Counted from the stretch's first letter, positions 42,300 through 53,149 are shown. The stretch: 64,000 nucleotides of DNA from Symbiodinium natans (GCA_905221605.1 CAJNDS010000372.1:83501-147500); one strand, 5' to 3'. The notes: a model not told the origin generated them from the letters alone. Program-made: numbers and translations.

Positions 42300-42330
42300 C
42301 TCTAAACCCTAAACCCTAAACCCGAAACGC
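42300..42330. repeat. telomere-like array at a candidate donor
   Basis: Four CCCTAAA/CCCGAAA units on plus, directly following (minus strand) the segment ending PEGQLRF. Confidence 0.85.
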
Positions 42331-43374
42331 AGCTGGCCTTCTGGAAGCCGATGCCACGGCTCCACTTTCCGAAACTCGTAGCTGGGATTGAAGTCTTCGA
42401 AGCGATGTACCACGAGCTCCACGCTCTCGGACCGTGCCACTTCAAAAGGGCCGGTTCCCTCGAGCTCCTGAAGGGGAATATCGGAAAAAGTTCGGTGGAA
42501 CATCGGAATATGGCTGGAACAAGACATACGGGATGGGGGGTGGGGGGTTGCGGGAAAAAAATGGTGGACCCTTTTGGCGCCCTGCGGCTTGACAAACCCC
42601 CCCCCCCCAATGTGACTCGTGGACCTTGCCTCTTTCGACTTGGGCTGCGCCGACGAACCTGACGGAGCCTTCCAAAGCACCTGCGGATCTCAAATAGAGA
42701 TTGCGCAGCCATTGGGCCCCATGTAGAGGCACCACACAGCCCCATGCTACAACAATCCTGTGGCCGGCACGGCTCGGATGCGATGGTCACCTGACATGCA
42801 CGGGCCACAACTGCGCATGCCCCCAAGCAAAAAAGTATCCAACCTGATGGCACGCCGTGCCAGACTTGAGGCTCGGAGGGCACCTGGGCATCTCGTTCCT
42901 TCTCAAGGCCCGTGTTGCACTTCACAGCGCGCCTTGTCGAAGCAGCTCATGGGCGTGGGAGAGCCACCGCCCACCTGGCAAGGAAGACCAAGAGCCGTCG
43001 CAGCAAAGGCCCCGAAGAGACCGGTCCTCAAGCCAGAAAGCCAGGCCGCCAGGCAAGGCGCCTCAAATGCAGATATTGGTACTCGACCCTCATGCTTTCT
43101 ACCAGCAGCACAGAAAATAGCCCGGACACAGCAAAGGTCGTACAAAGAGAGGCTGCTCACATGCCGTGCTTCGGAAAAATTCTTGCACATACAGAATACT
43201 CATAGAGATGCTCTTGTCTTCGGTAGCACTACTCCGGCCACACTCAACACGCTCCGTTCCCCTGTGGCCCCCCACCACCCTGGGAGCCCAAGAACACCCG
43301 AGCAGGTTTTGGCAGGTCTTCACCAGAACTGAGAGCGGGCACATACCCCAACCCCAAGAGGTCGCATGGACGTC

Positions 43375-43482
43375 TCTCTCTCTCTCTCTCTTCTGCTCGC
43401 ATGGCTGCAAGAGGAGAGCCGCCCCAGGGGCGCGCGAAGTCCGATGAGACATCTCTCTCCCTCTCTCTCTCTCTCTGCGGCC
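43375..43482. repeat. paired CT microsatellites flanking a short island
   Basis: (CT)n at 43375-43391 and 43455-43481 flank a 60-base island that on the minus strand reads SHRTSRAPGAALLLQPCEQ. On the sense strand both runs read GAGAGA. Confidence 0.85.
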
Positions 43483-43859
43483 ACGGGGGCTGTTGAACGT
43501 CACAATGACGTCGGCACGAGCTCCTTCCAGAAGGGGCACGCATTGACCTGTGCAATGTCGGAAGATAACACGTACCAAGATGGTGAGGCCACAGATCAGG
43601 ACAAGCATGATCGCAGACGCGAATCGCGCCTGGCTTGGGAGTCAGGATGAGTCTTGTCTCCTCTGTTGCAGCTGCCTTCGCGCCCAGGAGCTCCATGGAC
43701 CCTCGCAGAGAATGAATTGGAATGAACTGCCTCAACCTACTCAGCCTATCCCAAAGGCCTGTGTCAAGGTCGAGACAGGTGCATCTGCAAGCGCCAGGCA
43801 CGAATGGGCACAGCGGCACGCTTTCGGACTCTTCGGGCCCTAGGAAATTTCTAGGAATC

Positions 43860-44400
43860 TTAGGAATCTGAGGAATGGCAGCACCTCCCTGCTGATGAGA
43901 CTCTCACTGTTTCCTGGTTTTGAAGCTACTCTGGAGCCAAGACAACGTGCAACCCTTCTTCCAACGGCAACAGGCTCGCCGTATTCTTTGGTGACATGTC
44001 GCTGCAAAAGAATGCGCAGCGTTTTTGGCTACGTCGCTGTCTGCCATCTTTTCGCCATCAGCACACGCCTTCGGGGTTCAGCAACATAGACATGCTGATC
44101 TCATCTACTGGCGATTCAGCGCAGCGGGCCTGCAATGCCTTGGACCAGTCGACTGTCCCACTGTACACAGCCAAGTCCCGTATCCTGCACAAGCACGCAA
44201 AAGCGGGTCAGCGACTTGGAGCCGAAATGGACCCCTGCATCCTACGAAGCCCCTGAAATGCTGTGGGACCCCCAGGGACCGACCCTGTGGTGAGACTTTT
44301 GGAAGCTTCCTTCCGATGACTCCTACACATCCGCTACTCGGCAAGGGCAGAGCTCTGACCACAACAACACTTGCGACCCTGAATGTTTAAGCACTTTCGC
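43860..44400. other. ambiguous open frames, no assigned gene
   Basis: Plus (43996-44256) and minus (44105-44362) frames are both open and protein-like. No evidence to choose. Confidence 0.35.
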
Positions 44401-44455
44401 GTGCCGCGTTGGCAGTCGGGCCGTATACCTGCAGCGTAAGTAAGTATGGGCTTGC

Positions 44456-44488
44456 TGGAGGGAGGGAGGGAGGGAGGGAGGGAGGGAG
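44456..44488. repeat. (GGGA)n microsatellite
   Basis: Eight GGAG/GGGA units. Confidence 0.95.
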
Positions 44489-45049
44489 AATGGCTAGCAG
44501 CGTTATTATTGCTGCAGCCGCCCGCACTCTTCCCCCCCCACATCTCGGGGCGGCTCCGCAGGCGTCATCGCCGCCCTCCGCGGAGAGTTCAAGAGGGGGT
44601 TTAGTCATAGTGCAGACCAAGGCACGGGAGACGACTGAACCAATCAGGGCACGAGCACAGGACACCAAGAACCCACCGAACCAACCCGAAGGGGGAGGCG
44701 GAGAAAAAAGAGATAAAAAAAAGAAAAAGGAACGATGCCGCGCCCATCACGAACACGGGAAGGGGAGAGCTGACGCAGCGCACACGCCGCAGACATGCAG
44801 GCAGAACACCGGATGGCACACCATAGACACTAAGTAAGCCAGGCCTGGGCAGGAAGGGACACCTTGCTCCAAGGGACGCAAACCCTGAGCTGCGACAGGG
44901 AGCCTGCACAGACCAAGGGGCTCCGGGCCCGTGCTTGGACAGCAACATGTGACGGGGCCTGCAACAGGGATCTGATGGCCTGATTAGGTATTTGGCACCT
45001 TGCTGTAAAAACTCCCACACACGTTGCAGAGTCGTGTAACAGGAGACAC

Positions 45050-45850
45050 CAAAGCTGGCAAAGGCTGCAGGCGCACCGGAGGCGCCGGGGGCAACCGGGG
45101 GCAGCGGGGAAGCCAGCAGGACAAGAAAAGAGGGGAACCCACTGCAACGCAACTTGGCGGTGAACGAGATCCAAACTCGACGCCCTCACTTAACACCAGT
45201 GTATAAATGACTGCGACGACCCACAACCGACAGAGACTGTCAGGGGACGGGGGACGCCGAGCTGAAACAGTGTACAGGTTGCAGGTGCACCGGGCAACCG
45301 GTCAACGGGGACCACGAGAGCGAATATGGTAATTCCCGCTCGATGTAGAAGCAGGCCCGATTGCGGCCAAGGCTGCAGGCGCTTGGTATCGCCGGAGCAG
45401 CCAACAGAGGCAATCAGACAAACAACGGTAGTCACAAGGGGGGCACCAAGGCTGAAGGCGGGGAGGAGCCGGGGAGCAGCTGGGGACAGGGGGTCAAGCA
45501 GGGCAAACCCTTGCCAAGTAAGGAGGGAGAACCCTGAAAAACAACCGGAAAAAGGGAAAACCGAAGCCCCACTGGGCAAGCACACGAGCTAGGACTACAC
45601 TTAAGGTAGAGAAGGGAAGTGGCCCTCTGCAGTAGCTCGCCAGGTTGATGCAGCACAGGTTGCAGGCGTACCGGGCGGCGCCGGGGAGCAACCGGGTTCA
45701 ACGGGGAAGCATGCACGTGTGTGAAAACCGCTTAGTGATGCAGGACCGGGCAATAACAAGGCTGCAGGAGCGGGGAAGCTCCGGGGAGCAGCCAAAGAGA
45801 CGCCAACAGCCAATGACAGACTAGCAAGGCTGTCGGCACCCTAGGGAGGC
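45050..45850. repeat. diverged interspersed repeat, GGTTGCAGGCGCACCGGG type
   Basis: A unit like AAGGCTGCAGGCGCACCGG...GGGGAGCAACCGGG recurs near 45055, 45275, 45367, 45447, 45655, 45756 and 45826 with 70-220 base spacing. Copies are strongly diverged. No coding function supported. Confidence 0.7.
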
Positions 45851-45904
45851 GCCACTGGCGACCCGGGGCCGGGGCCATCCGCCACGCAAACACAGAAGGC
45901 ACCA

Positions 45905-46140
45905 ACGCACAACCACAGCCGCACAACCGCACAACTTAAACCGCGCAACCTTGCACCGGCCTTCGCACATCTGCACAACCTCAAACCGCACCACCACACA
46001 CTTGTACAGCCGCACAAGCACAGCCGCCCAACTACGCAACCGCGCTACTGCACAAGCGCACCACTGCACTTGCGCACGACCGTACAACCGGACACCAGCA
46101 CAACCGCGCAACCACGCAATCGCCCAACCGCACAGCCGCT
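45905..46140. repeat. 9-base minisatellite, CGCACAACC
   Basis: About 26 degenerate units of CGCACAACC/CGCACAAGC. On the minus strand it encodes Cys-Ala-Val-Val-Arg-Leu-like repeats, judged an artefact. Confidence 0.9.
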
Positions 46141-46299
46141 CATGAAGGACCCAGGCGGGCACAAACATCTGGACAAGGGGCGGAGCTCAAAACACAAGGC
46201 GGAAGGGAGACAGAGGTGGCACGTTGAACCGAGAAACTGAACAAGCAAAGCGACCGTCACATGGGCATTAGCTGCAAGCGCAGCTCGGACTGCCTGGCC

Positions 46300-46580
46300 A
46301 TTAGGGGGCGGTTGACTAGCACAGGTCCGCGGCCCCACCCCCAAGACTGTAAGTGCACCACGCAGGGAGAGGAAGGCGGGCGACCGGTTGACTGGCACGA
46401 AGCCGCGGCCCCGGCGCCCGCCAACCTTCCCCAAACCGAATGTGACAGGGGAGGATGACTGGCACAAGGCCGCGGCCCCACCCCCTACACAACTATCATC
46501 ATACGACCAACCCAGCAAGAAGCCAGGGGAGAGGCAGCCAAGTAAATGGTTGACTAGCTTAAAGCCGCGGCCCCATCACT
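46300..46580. repeat. tandem block, GACTGGCACAAGGCCGCGGCCCC
   Basis: Four units at about 46312, 46387, 46456 and 46551 share TTGACTAGCACA/GGCAC...AGCCGCGGCCCCACC. Spacing is 70-95 bases. Confidence 0.8.
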
Positions 46581-46727
46581 TGGCTACCTCCCCTTTCACT
46601 GCCGCAGCAAAGCATGCAATACACTATGGCTAGGATGAGCCAATGCCAGTTCGCTCAAATGCGAAAGCTTATGACCGGGAGAGGGAAAGAAAAGAGGGAG
46701 AGAAAAAAAACAGAAGAAACAAAAAAA

Positions 46728-46848
46728 ATGGACGTGGCACGCGACGCACGCACCCCACGGGACGTGGCATGCAGCACACGCGCTCCCCAGGAGGGGACGT
46801 GGCTAGCAGCGCACGCAACCCGTAGGACGTGGTCCACAGCGCACGCAT
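46728..46848. repeat. 121-base duplicated block, copy 1
   Basis: Nearly identical to 46980-47100 and offset by 252 bases. Each block itself contains four GGACGTGGCATGCGGCGCACGC-type subunits of about 27-34 bases. Because 252 is divisible by 3, a minus-strand frame (46669-47130) shows an 84-residue repeat (MRALRTTSHGLRALLATSPP); coding is doubtful. Confidence 0.9.
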
Positions 46849-46979
46849 TCCCTCCTGAAACCACATGACAGGCGAGAAGAAGAGAACAGCAGGGATTTCA
46901 AAAGGAGAGCCAACGCACATTCGCAACGCGAAAGTGGACCGAAAGAAGGAAGCAACAAAAAAAATTAAACTCTTAAAGA

Positions 46980-47100
46980 ATGAACGTGGCATGCGACACA
47001 CGCACCCCGCGGGACGTGGCATGCGGCGCACGCGCTCTCCAGGAGGGGACGTGGCTAGCAGCGCACGCAACCCGTGGGACGTGGTCCGCAGCGCACGCAT
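46980..47100. repeat. 121-base duplicated block, copy 2
   Basis: Partner of 46728-46848, about 90 percent identical by eye. A-rich spacers precede both copies. Confidence 0.9.
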
Positions 47101-47395
47101 ATATTCTCCCTGGCGAATAATGGCGGGCAAAAAAAAAAAGGAAGCGGCTGTGAAGCAAGAATCCCGTCAAGACTTTTCACAGAGGTCCCCAAGAGAGTGG
47201 GAGAGCCGAGAGCATGCAAGGGAGAATCACATGGGTTCAGGAGCCAGAGAAGTCCAAGGACAACAGGCGTGAACTGAGAATACTGCAGCGGCCGCAAATT
47301 GTAAAGGGTCAGCAATACCCACAGAACACGAAAAGGAGGCAAGTCCTCAGGCACTGTCACTCTTGCGGCGGAGGGGAAGGCCGGGAGGCAGGTGC

Positions 47396-47875
47396 TCATC
47401 CGAGGCAACGCCTCGTTAGTGCCGCCCTCAGGGTCCTGACTCCTAGGGAGGCCCCCCCCTCAAATGAAAGCCACAAGACCTGAGGGCTTGCTGGAGGACC
47501 CCTGAAGCCTTGCTTGCAGCTTAAAGACTTGCTGTTCAAGACAGCTCTCGTGGGCTTGTATGACCGCCCAGACCTCGATGCCAGCGCCCTCCACGCCGAG
47601 GACGGCAGGCCACAGCCAGAGTTCTTCGCCAGGAGAACAGCCAGTGCCTCTGACAACCGGAGAAGCGTCTTGAGCTCGTATCGCCCATGTATTGTGAAGG
47701 TCTTGTGCTGGCGTGTTTTGGACCCCCATCTCTCCTGCGCACTCACGGCCACCAGGCCAGTGCTCCTATCCTCTTGGATCTCTTCGCGGACCACGCTGCC
47801 AGCACGCAGGAGGCACAGAGCCGCACCTTGACTATCTTGACTAATGGCAACAGATGGCAAACAGCACGAAGCCAA
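47396..47875 (-). CDS. possible coding frame, unrecognised
   Basis: A 159-codon minus frame without ATG (opens at TTG), reading SCCLPSVAISQDSQGAALCL, then RYELKTLLRLSEALAVLLAK, ending in a stop. It could be an exon. The plus strand is also partly open. Low support. Confidence 0.25.
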   Translation of the reverse strand: MASCCLPSVAISQDSQGAALCLLRAGSVVREEIQEDRSTGLVAVSAQERWGSKTRQHKTFTIHGRYELKTLLRLSEALAVLLAKNSGCGLPSSAWRALASRSGRSYKPTRAVLNSKSLSCKQGFRGPPASPQVLWLSFEGGASLGVRTLRAALTRRCLG

Positions 47876-48138
47876 ACCGGCTCTGGGGCCCGGGGAGCTC
47901 TAAGCATCACACGGTATCTGTCGCCCCCACTACAGCCTTCCAAGTCTTCCGGCACGCACCGCTGCAGGCGCTGGGCCACCGACCTTCGGCAACCCCCTTG
48001 ACGAGAAAGGCTCACCAGCGACTCTGTGAAATCGTGCGTGACCTGCTAATACGACCTGATACCTGGGCTGCCAGCAGCGCCAAATCGGAGACCTCAAGGT
48101 TGGCAGGCGCAGCGCACGCATGCCACCTGAACTCAGCG

Positions 48139-48378
48139 TCAGGCCTTGGAGGGTCCCAGAATCCGCTCCAAGGCCACGAAAAAGTTGAGCCTCATCACAC
48201 GACACTTATAATTATATGTTTTTGGAGAGAGAACACAACAGCTGCGCTGCCCCGTCTTGTACACCTCTGCACACCTCTCTCGCTTGAAGGCCTGAGGCGT
48301 TGGCAGGCCTCGGGGCAAGAACCGTGTTTCACCTAGGTGCCGCTGGAAGGCCGAAGGCACGGGGCATGGCGCGGGCAC
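48139..48378 (-). CDS. possible terminal exon, unrecognised
   Basis: A 79-codon minus frame reading RHLGETRFLPRGLPTPQAFK, then VLSPKTYNYKCRVMRLNFFV, ending in a stop after LGPSKA. The plus strand has a competing frame. No family. Confidence 0.25.
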   Translation of the reverse strand: MPAPCPVPSAFQRHLGETRFLPRGLPTPQAFKRERCAEVYKTGQRSCCVLSPKTYNYKCRVMRLNFFVALERILGPSKA

Positions 48379-48379
48379 A

Positions 48380-48890
48380 CTGAGCAGATGTGTTTAAACT
48401 ACGGATGTTTTTATCCGCCCGGCATCGCGAAACAATCCATATGCAATGGCCTGAAGCAAGAATTTTGACAGCTGGGAGGCGGGCGGCTCGTTCCGCGATC
48501 TAGCAGGGCCGCAGCCTGATCTGCAAGCATCCCAGACCCCCAAAAAACGCTTCTGAAGCTTCCTCACGCCCTCTTACAAAACAAGCCCCATTCCTCCGCC
48601 ATCCAAACCCCAAGATCCCACCCCAATTGGAACCACAAACCGACCCAATCCAAAGGTCACTGGGCACCTCGCAGCCTCCAAAAGTTGCTGAAGGCCGGCG
48701 GGATCCCTGCAGCTCCTGAAAGAGGGCCCTTTTTTGGGGGGGGGGGGCCCTCTTGAAAGCGCTCCGTACCTTTCCTTTGGTGGGGGCCGGGGGGCCTTTC
48801 GTACAGGGGCCTTTTGAAAGGGGCTTTCTGAGGCCGGACTCAGGGGATTCTGCGGGGCGTGGAGTGGGGGTCTAGGATACTCTAGGATTC
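48380..48890. other. no gene seen; G-run and C/G-rich simple sequence
   Basis: Contains a GGGGGGGGGGG run at about 48737-48748 and GGGCCTTT repeats. No coding character. Confidence 0.5.
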
Positions 48891-49042
48891 TTCAATTCTT
48901 GCTTTCGCTGTTCAGGAAGAAAATTCTCGGCAACCTCTTAGGTTTGGCTGCGCATCTCCTGTGGAGCCGAGCGCATGCGTACGCGGAGATTTCCAGGTGC
49001 ATCGGTCCCATCCTGCACCCGTCGCCGACACTCTGCAAGGTC

Positions 49043-49660
49043 TCAGCTCAGGAAGCCGTAGACATGTGCAAACCGTTGGGACTCTCCTGCTAGCATGGCC
49101 GGCCACCGCACCCACCAACAGGCTTCTCGTGGCACCTCACTCCGACACGAGAAGTCGGCCCGACACGAGAAGAAAGCCGCAGCAAACTCGGTGATCTGGG
49201 TGCCAGTCTCCAGCCAGGCTCTGCCTGTGCAAAGGACGACGCTCCTTAGGATGCTAGGAAGGTGCTCGGAATGTCTGACAAACATCCCGAAACACGGGGC
49301 CACACAAAGTCCGGAGATTTACCGAGGCGCTGGCCAACCAAATTGGCGAGCATCATCGGGGCACTGAGACCCCAGGCCTCGAAGGAACAATACTGCGGAA
49401 CGCACGGGTGGCGCAAAAGAGCGCCGAACAAAAGGCAACCCTTCTGCCAAAATTTTCCACAGAGAGAGAGAGAGAGAATGCACAACTCGACGCATCTTAA
49501 TACTGTTTGAAAAATGACCGCTGCGAAGAATGCAGGCACCTCCTTGCTGTGTTCGAGAGCTCGGTCTTCGAGCCTTGTCAGGAAAGGGGGAGAGCATCCA
49601 AAAATGCAACAAAAATATGAAAATAAAAAACAAGAGAACTCCACAAACCCCTCAAGAAGC
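49043..49660 (-). other. candidate exons, unrecognised
   Basis: Minus frames read FLTRLEDRALEHSKEVPAFF, then AAVIFQTVLRCVELCI, and, further on, MLANLVGQRLGKSPDFVWPR. A separate frame (49043-49303) reads FGMFVRHSEHLPSILRSVVL. A GA microsatellite (49460-49480) lies inside. No joins or family. Confidence 0.25.
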
Positions 49661-49661
49661 A

Positions 49662-50075
49662 ATGGCACGCCTTCGAAACATCGTCTGCACCTCCTGTGGA
49701 AAGAGCAAGCTCTCTGGACCGTGCGTGGTATTCAAAGACAAGGAGCACTTCCATCAGTGCACGAGGTGCGGCTTTGTGCATCTAGACCGTATCCATTCGG
49801 AGCACTTGGGTCTTCCACTTTGCGATGCCCAGTCTTCTGACTCGTGTTCAACAAAACAAGCACGAACTCCAAGTTTTGAGGGCGATAAGACACGAAATGA
49901 TAGTGAAATTTTGACGGCCGCTGCTTGGCAAGTCTCATCATGTGGGGCCTCTTCCCCCAAGGCTTCGCGCAAAGCGAGCAGAGCTGATGACAAGCACCTG
50001 GCAAGGCGGCATGACTCAACTTTAACCAACATGTGCGAACACGGCAGATGTCAGAGTCCCAGCTCACACGTCTAA
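49662..50075 (+). CDS. possible small zinc-ribbon-like protein
   Basis: 137-aa plus frame from the ATG at 49662. The N-terminus has two Cys pairs, CTSCGK (about residues 9-14) and CTRCGF (about 33-38), with a basic linker, the layout of a zinc ribbon. The rest is Ser/Lys-rich without further motifs. It is against the strand bias of the recognised genes, and the complementary frame (HKAAPRALMEVLLVFEYHAR) also looks protein-like, so chance is a serious alternative. Confidence 0.3.
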   Translation: MARLRNIVCTSCGKSKLSGPCVVFKDKEHFHQCTRCGFVHLDRIHSEHLGLPLCDAQSSDSCSTKQARTPSFEGDKTRNDSEILTAAAWQVSSCGASSPKASRKASRADDKHLARRHDSTLTNMCEHGRCQSPSSHV

Positions 50076-50300
50076 AGAAACACCGAGCTCAACACGACAG
50101 ATTGGAAGGCGTTCTTCCAACACTCGACAGGTTGCGAACCTTCCATAATCTTCCAAGTACTTGCCAAGTCTTTTAGCTTCGCTGATCGACAGCTCATCCC
50201 ATGTGTGAACTAAACGGAAGGTGGCAGGCTGCAACATACACGAACGACATCTTGTTACAGAAAATTTACACAGCTCAGGCGATGCACCACCAGCTGCAGC
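50064..50300 (-). other. candidate exon, unrecognised
   Basis: Minus frame reading TFRLVHTWDELSISEAKRLG, then KYLEDYGRFATCRVLEERLP. Composition and hydrophobic spacing suit a folded domain. No boundary or family evidence. Confidence 0.3.
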
Positions 50301-50716
50301 GCGTCTCTGTCCCTGAACTTTGCCCGAGCCAGGCACCGCCTTGCAGAACAGAGGCCAACAGCGTTCCAGCCGCATGTGCCTACGACATGGGGCCCCGGCA
50401 GCAGTCGTATACTCAAATCCACATCCTGGGCGGAGATCTTCATGTTACTTGTGCTAACTGCTAACTCCCCCGGGATCCCCAGGTCTGCCCTAGAATGCTG
50501 ACTTTGAAGGCCGAGCTTGAAAGGCTGTGTCAGAGGCCAGGGCGAGAATCGACGTCCCTTGCAACCGAGGTGCCATCTCTGAAGAAAGCTCGGCAAAGCG
50601 TGAAGCAATCGCGGCCCACTCGCCTGGCCATCACGTGTACATGAGGGTTGTGTTTAAGGGCAGAAGCGCCGCACCTGCTCCTCGGCTGTCAGACCTAAAG
50701 TTTTAGATGTTCAACA

Positions 50717-51573
50717 ATGCTCAATCTCCCCCAAACTCGGCTTGTCATGTCGATGCGAGGCGCCTGCAGCCACGCGCGTGACACCCACGCTGAAGCAGCC
50801 GTTCCGCATGTCTCGCAAGCTCCAAGCCTGAGCCCGGAAAGGAGTCCCAAGTCGCAGGCTTTCCTACAGGTCCTACAGCTCCTGTCGGACTTCCCGGAAT
50901 CCTTCCAACTTGCTCAGGCACCAGCTATTCAAGCCGCTGACGTTGCCGGCCTGCGCCTCGACGCCAAGAAGACAAGAAAAAAAGACTGGTCCTCCCGCGC
51001 GGTGTTCCTGCTGAGGGGCCGGCGAAGGGGCTCCGCCCCAAGTCTGTCAAAGGCCAATCCTTGCCTTGTTGCAGCTCGATTGACAGTGCAGCCATGAGCT
51101 CATGGCGCCAAGTATGAACCCCTTAACCTCCTTAAGTCTGGCGCGCTGGTTGATGGTGAGGGCCACTGGTGGAGGAACACGAAATTCGTGAAACATCCTC
51201 AGCAAATCGTCAAGTTGCTGCTGACTCCGAACGTACATTGGCTTTTGAAACTCTAAACCAGAAGCATTATCTTGCTGCCGCCGATACTACCGGGAAAGCA
51301 AACACAAAAACTTCGCCAAATACTTTGCTAGGGCTTGAACTTGAAAACGCACACACCAGGAGCAAGGCAGCTTGGCTTTGCCGTGACAAGGATACAGGTG
51401 ACTCTTGCCCTCCTCACCCAATCTGGGCATTGCTGTCGACAATACTATGCAAACAGTACGCTGGCAACATCTGGCCGGATGGTAGGCTCATACAGAATTG
51501 TCATTTCCGGCCCAAGCTATTTGGGCAGAAGCTGGGGGAACGTGGTACCCAGTACTGCTTGGGGTCGCTCTGA
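50717..51573. other. ambiguous frames on both strands
   Basis: Plus 50717-51097 contains SPKSQAFLQVLQLLSDFPES; plus 51169-51573 contains EEHEIRETSSANRQVAADSE; minus 51047-51238 contains RSQQQLDDLLRMFHEFRVPP. No decision possible. Confidence 0.3.
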
Positions 51574-51574
51574 G

Positions 51575-52270
51575 GGCCTGGCGTCCGACACGCCTTTGAA
51601 AAGTGCCGTGCTCGCAGAGGGCCAGCACGCCGCAAGGAAGATGATGACATGTTGCAGGCAGGGACATGTCTGCACCACTTGCCGAAACACCCCCGACAGT
51701 TATCATTGGGGATGAGAAAAGCCAGGAATCAGAAGTGACTACGGTGCTTGTCCCGTGCAGTTCAGTAATCTACCCGCGCAGATGCTTCTCTTCGACATAA
51801 CTCACCTGTGCTTGACAAGGGAAACCACGGCGAGGCTCAACACTCTAATTGGAAGGCGCGCCAATGCTTTGAGTACCTGCACATCCGAGTGAAGGAGCCA
51901 GGCACTGAAGTCTCCTCAATCTTTTGCGCTCGCTGGGCTCTCAGGCTGTGCTGCAAGGGGCCCTTGAGGCAAAACCTCTTGGGGCCTCCTCCTCCTCCTC
52001 CTCCTCCTGCATTTCTTTCTTGGGCCTATTGGGACAGGAGCGCCTTGTCCAGGCGCTTGAGGGATCTCCTCATCTCAGCATCCTCGTTGAGCGCCCCATC
52101 CCAGGAGCAAATCCACACCGGGTCGGTGAAATTTCGGAAGTGCCGGTAGGTGTCATGGTCCTTGCTTTACGGCTTTACGCGATGCTAAAGGGCCCAAGAA
52201 ACACTGCATGCACCTAGACTCTCTTAGGCTGATTGCGGTGGCGAGATGAGGCGCTTCGCACAAAGAAACG
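51575..52270. other. no assigned gene
   Basis: A TCC triplet run at 51987-52009. No supported frame. Confidence 0.45.
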
Positions 52271-52273
52271 GTG

Positions 52274-53140
52274 CTATAGGGTCGGACAAACGGCTGAACT
52301 GAACTTCGAACCAAAATCAAGTCGAAGCCAAGAGTCTGAGATGAACTCCTCGACACCATCGCGCTCCTCCCGGTCTGCACACTGCTCAGGTGGGGCCACG
52401 CGGATCAAAAGCAATGCGCGGACCCTCTTTTGGAGTAGCCTGAACTGGCGCTCGACAAAGAGGGTCTCCTCCCAGCGGGTAGATGTAGAGGTGGTCGCAT
52501 ACACGATGGGTCCTGCAACTTCTTGGGCATCGCTCCCCAAAGTTCGTTCATCCAGTATCTGCCACCTCTCTGGGTAACTTGACTTTGAGCGAATGAACTC
52601 AAGCACCTGGTCGCGCGAAATGTCCGCAGGAAGATGGTCCCGGGCTGTGTGTTGGAAGTGCAGGTGTATGGGTGGAAGATGCGCCGGCGTCACCAGTTGA
52701 ACTATCGCAGAGAATGCAGCGACCACTACCGACACTGCGGTCAGCACTGCGCCAACCAGGGCACCAGGCTGTAGGCGCTTGGGCGCAGGTCTTTGAACCT
52801 TCTTTACCTCGTTTTTTACCTCTACTTCCGCCTCTTCAGGCTTTGCCTCTGAGCTTGGCGGGCACGTAGAAGCGCCGGCGGCACCCTCTTGGCACGCGTC
52901 TGCGCCTTCCTCCTCAAGGCTCGCCCTTGACGCAGGCTCCTCAGCGACTGCCGACCTGCGCAAGGTTTTCAAAACTTCTGGCTGTGCACATCGTGCTGGA
53001 GTAGCTTGCGCTCGCATGAACTCTTGCCTTGGCGAGGAAGATGCCGCCCTCTCAGGCGGGCCAGGCTGCTGGGGCTCATGGAGTATCGCTTTGGAAGGGT
53101 CCGGCGACTGGAACCGATGCTGCGAGCCTGGGCTGCGCTA
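52274..53140 (-). CDS. single-pass membrane protein or C-terminal exon
   Basis: The minus frame is open from just after a TAG near 53142 to a stop at 52274. The first ATG is at 53017 (247 aa from there), but the 40 codons upstream are also protein-like (SQHRFQSPDPSKAILHEPQQ) and follow a CCCAG|G site, so this may be an internal/last exon. Features: a Glu/Ala-rich N-terminal half, a basic KRLQPG, one membrane segment (ALVGAVLTAVSVVVAAFSAI, about residues 86-105 from the ATG), then a soluble C-terminal part (LEFIRSKSSYPERWQILDER, VYATTSTSTRWEETLFVERQ, RLLQKRVRALLLIRVAP). No family recognised. Same strand as the GTPase cluster upstream. Confidence 0.6.
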
Positions 53141-53149
53141 AGAGGCACG

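Larger units (their letters stand above)
41780..43820 (-). other. candidate minus-strand exons of an unrecognised gene
   Basis: Protein-like minus segments: about 43770-43640 (GLWDRLSRLRQFIPIHSLRG), 43608-43490 (membrane-like MLVLICGLTILVRVIFRHCT, donor into a GA microsatellite), about 43190-42970 (VPISAFEAPCLAAWLSGLRT, with a hydrophobic GLFGAFAATALGL), about 42735-42620 (WLRNLYLRSAGALEGSVRFV), about 42510-42325 (PFEVARSESVELVVHRFEDF then PSYEFRKVEPWHRLPEGQLR, running into a GTTTCGGGTTTAGGG donor) and about 42280-42085 (FSFRLLPGLEISVNLQEGGS). All are co-oriented and consistent with one or two genes extending to 40609. Joins were not resolved and no family is recognised. Confidence 0.38.

Noticed and set aside
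45951-46168. Cys/Val/Arg repeat protein on the minus strand
   Set aside because: Direct translation of the CGCACAACC minisatellite, with no independent coding sign.
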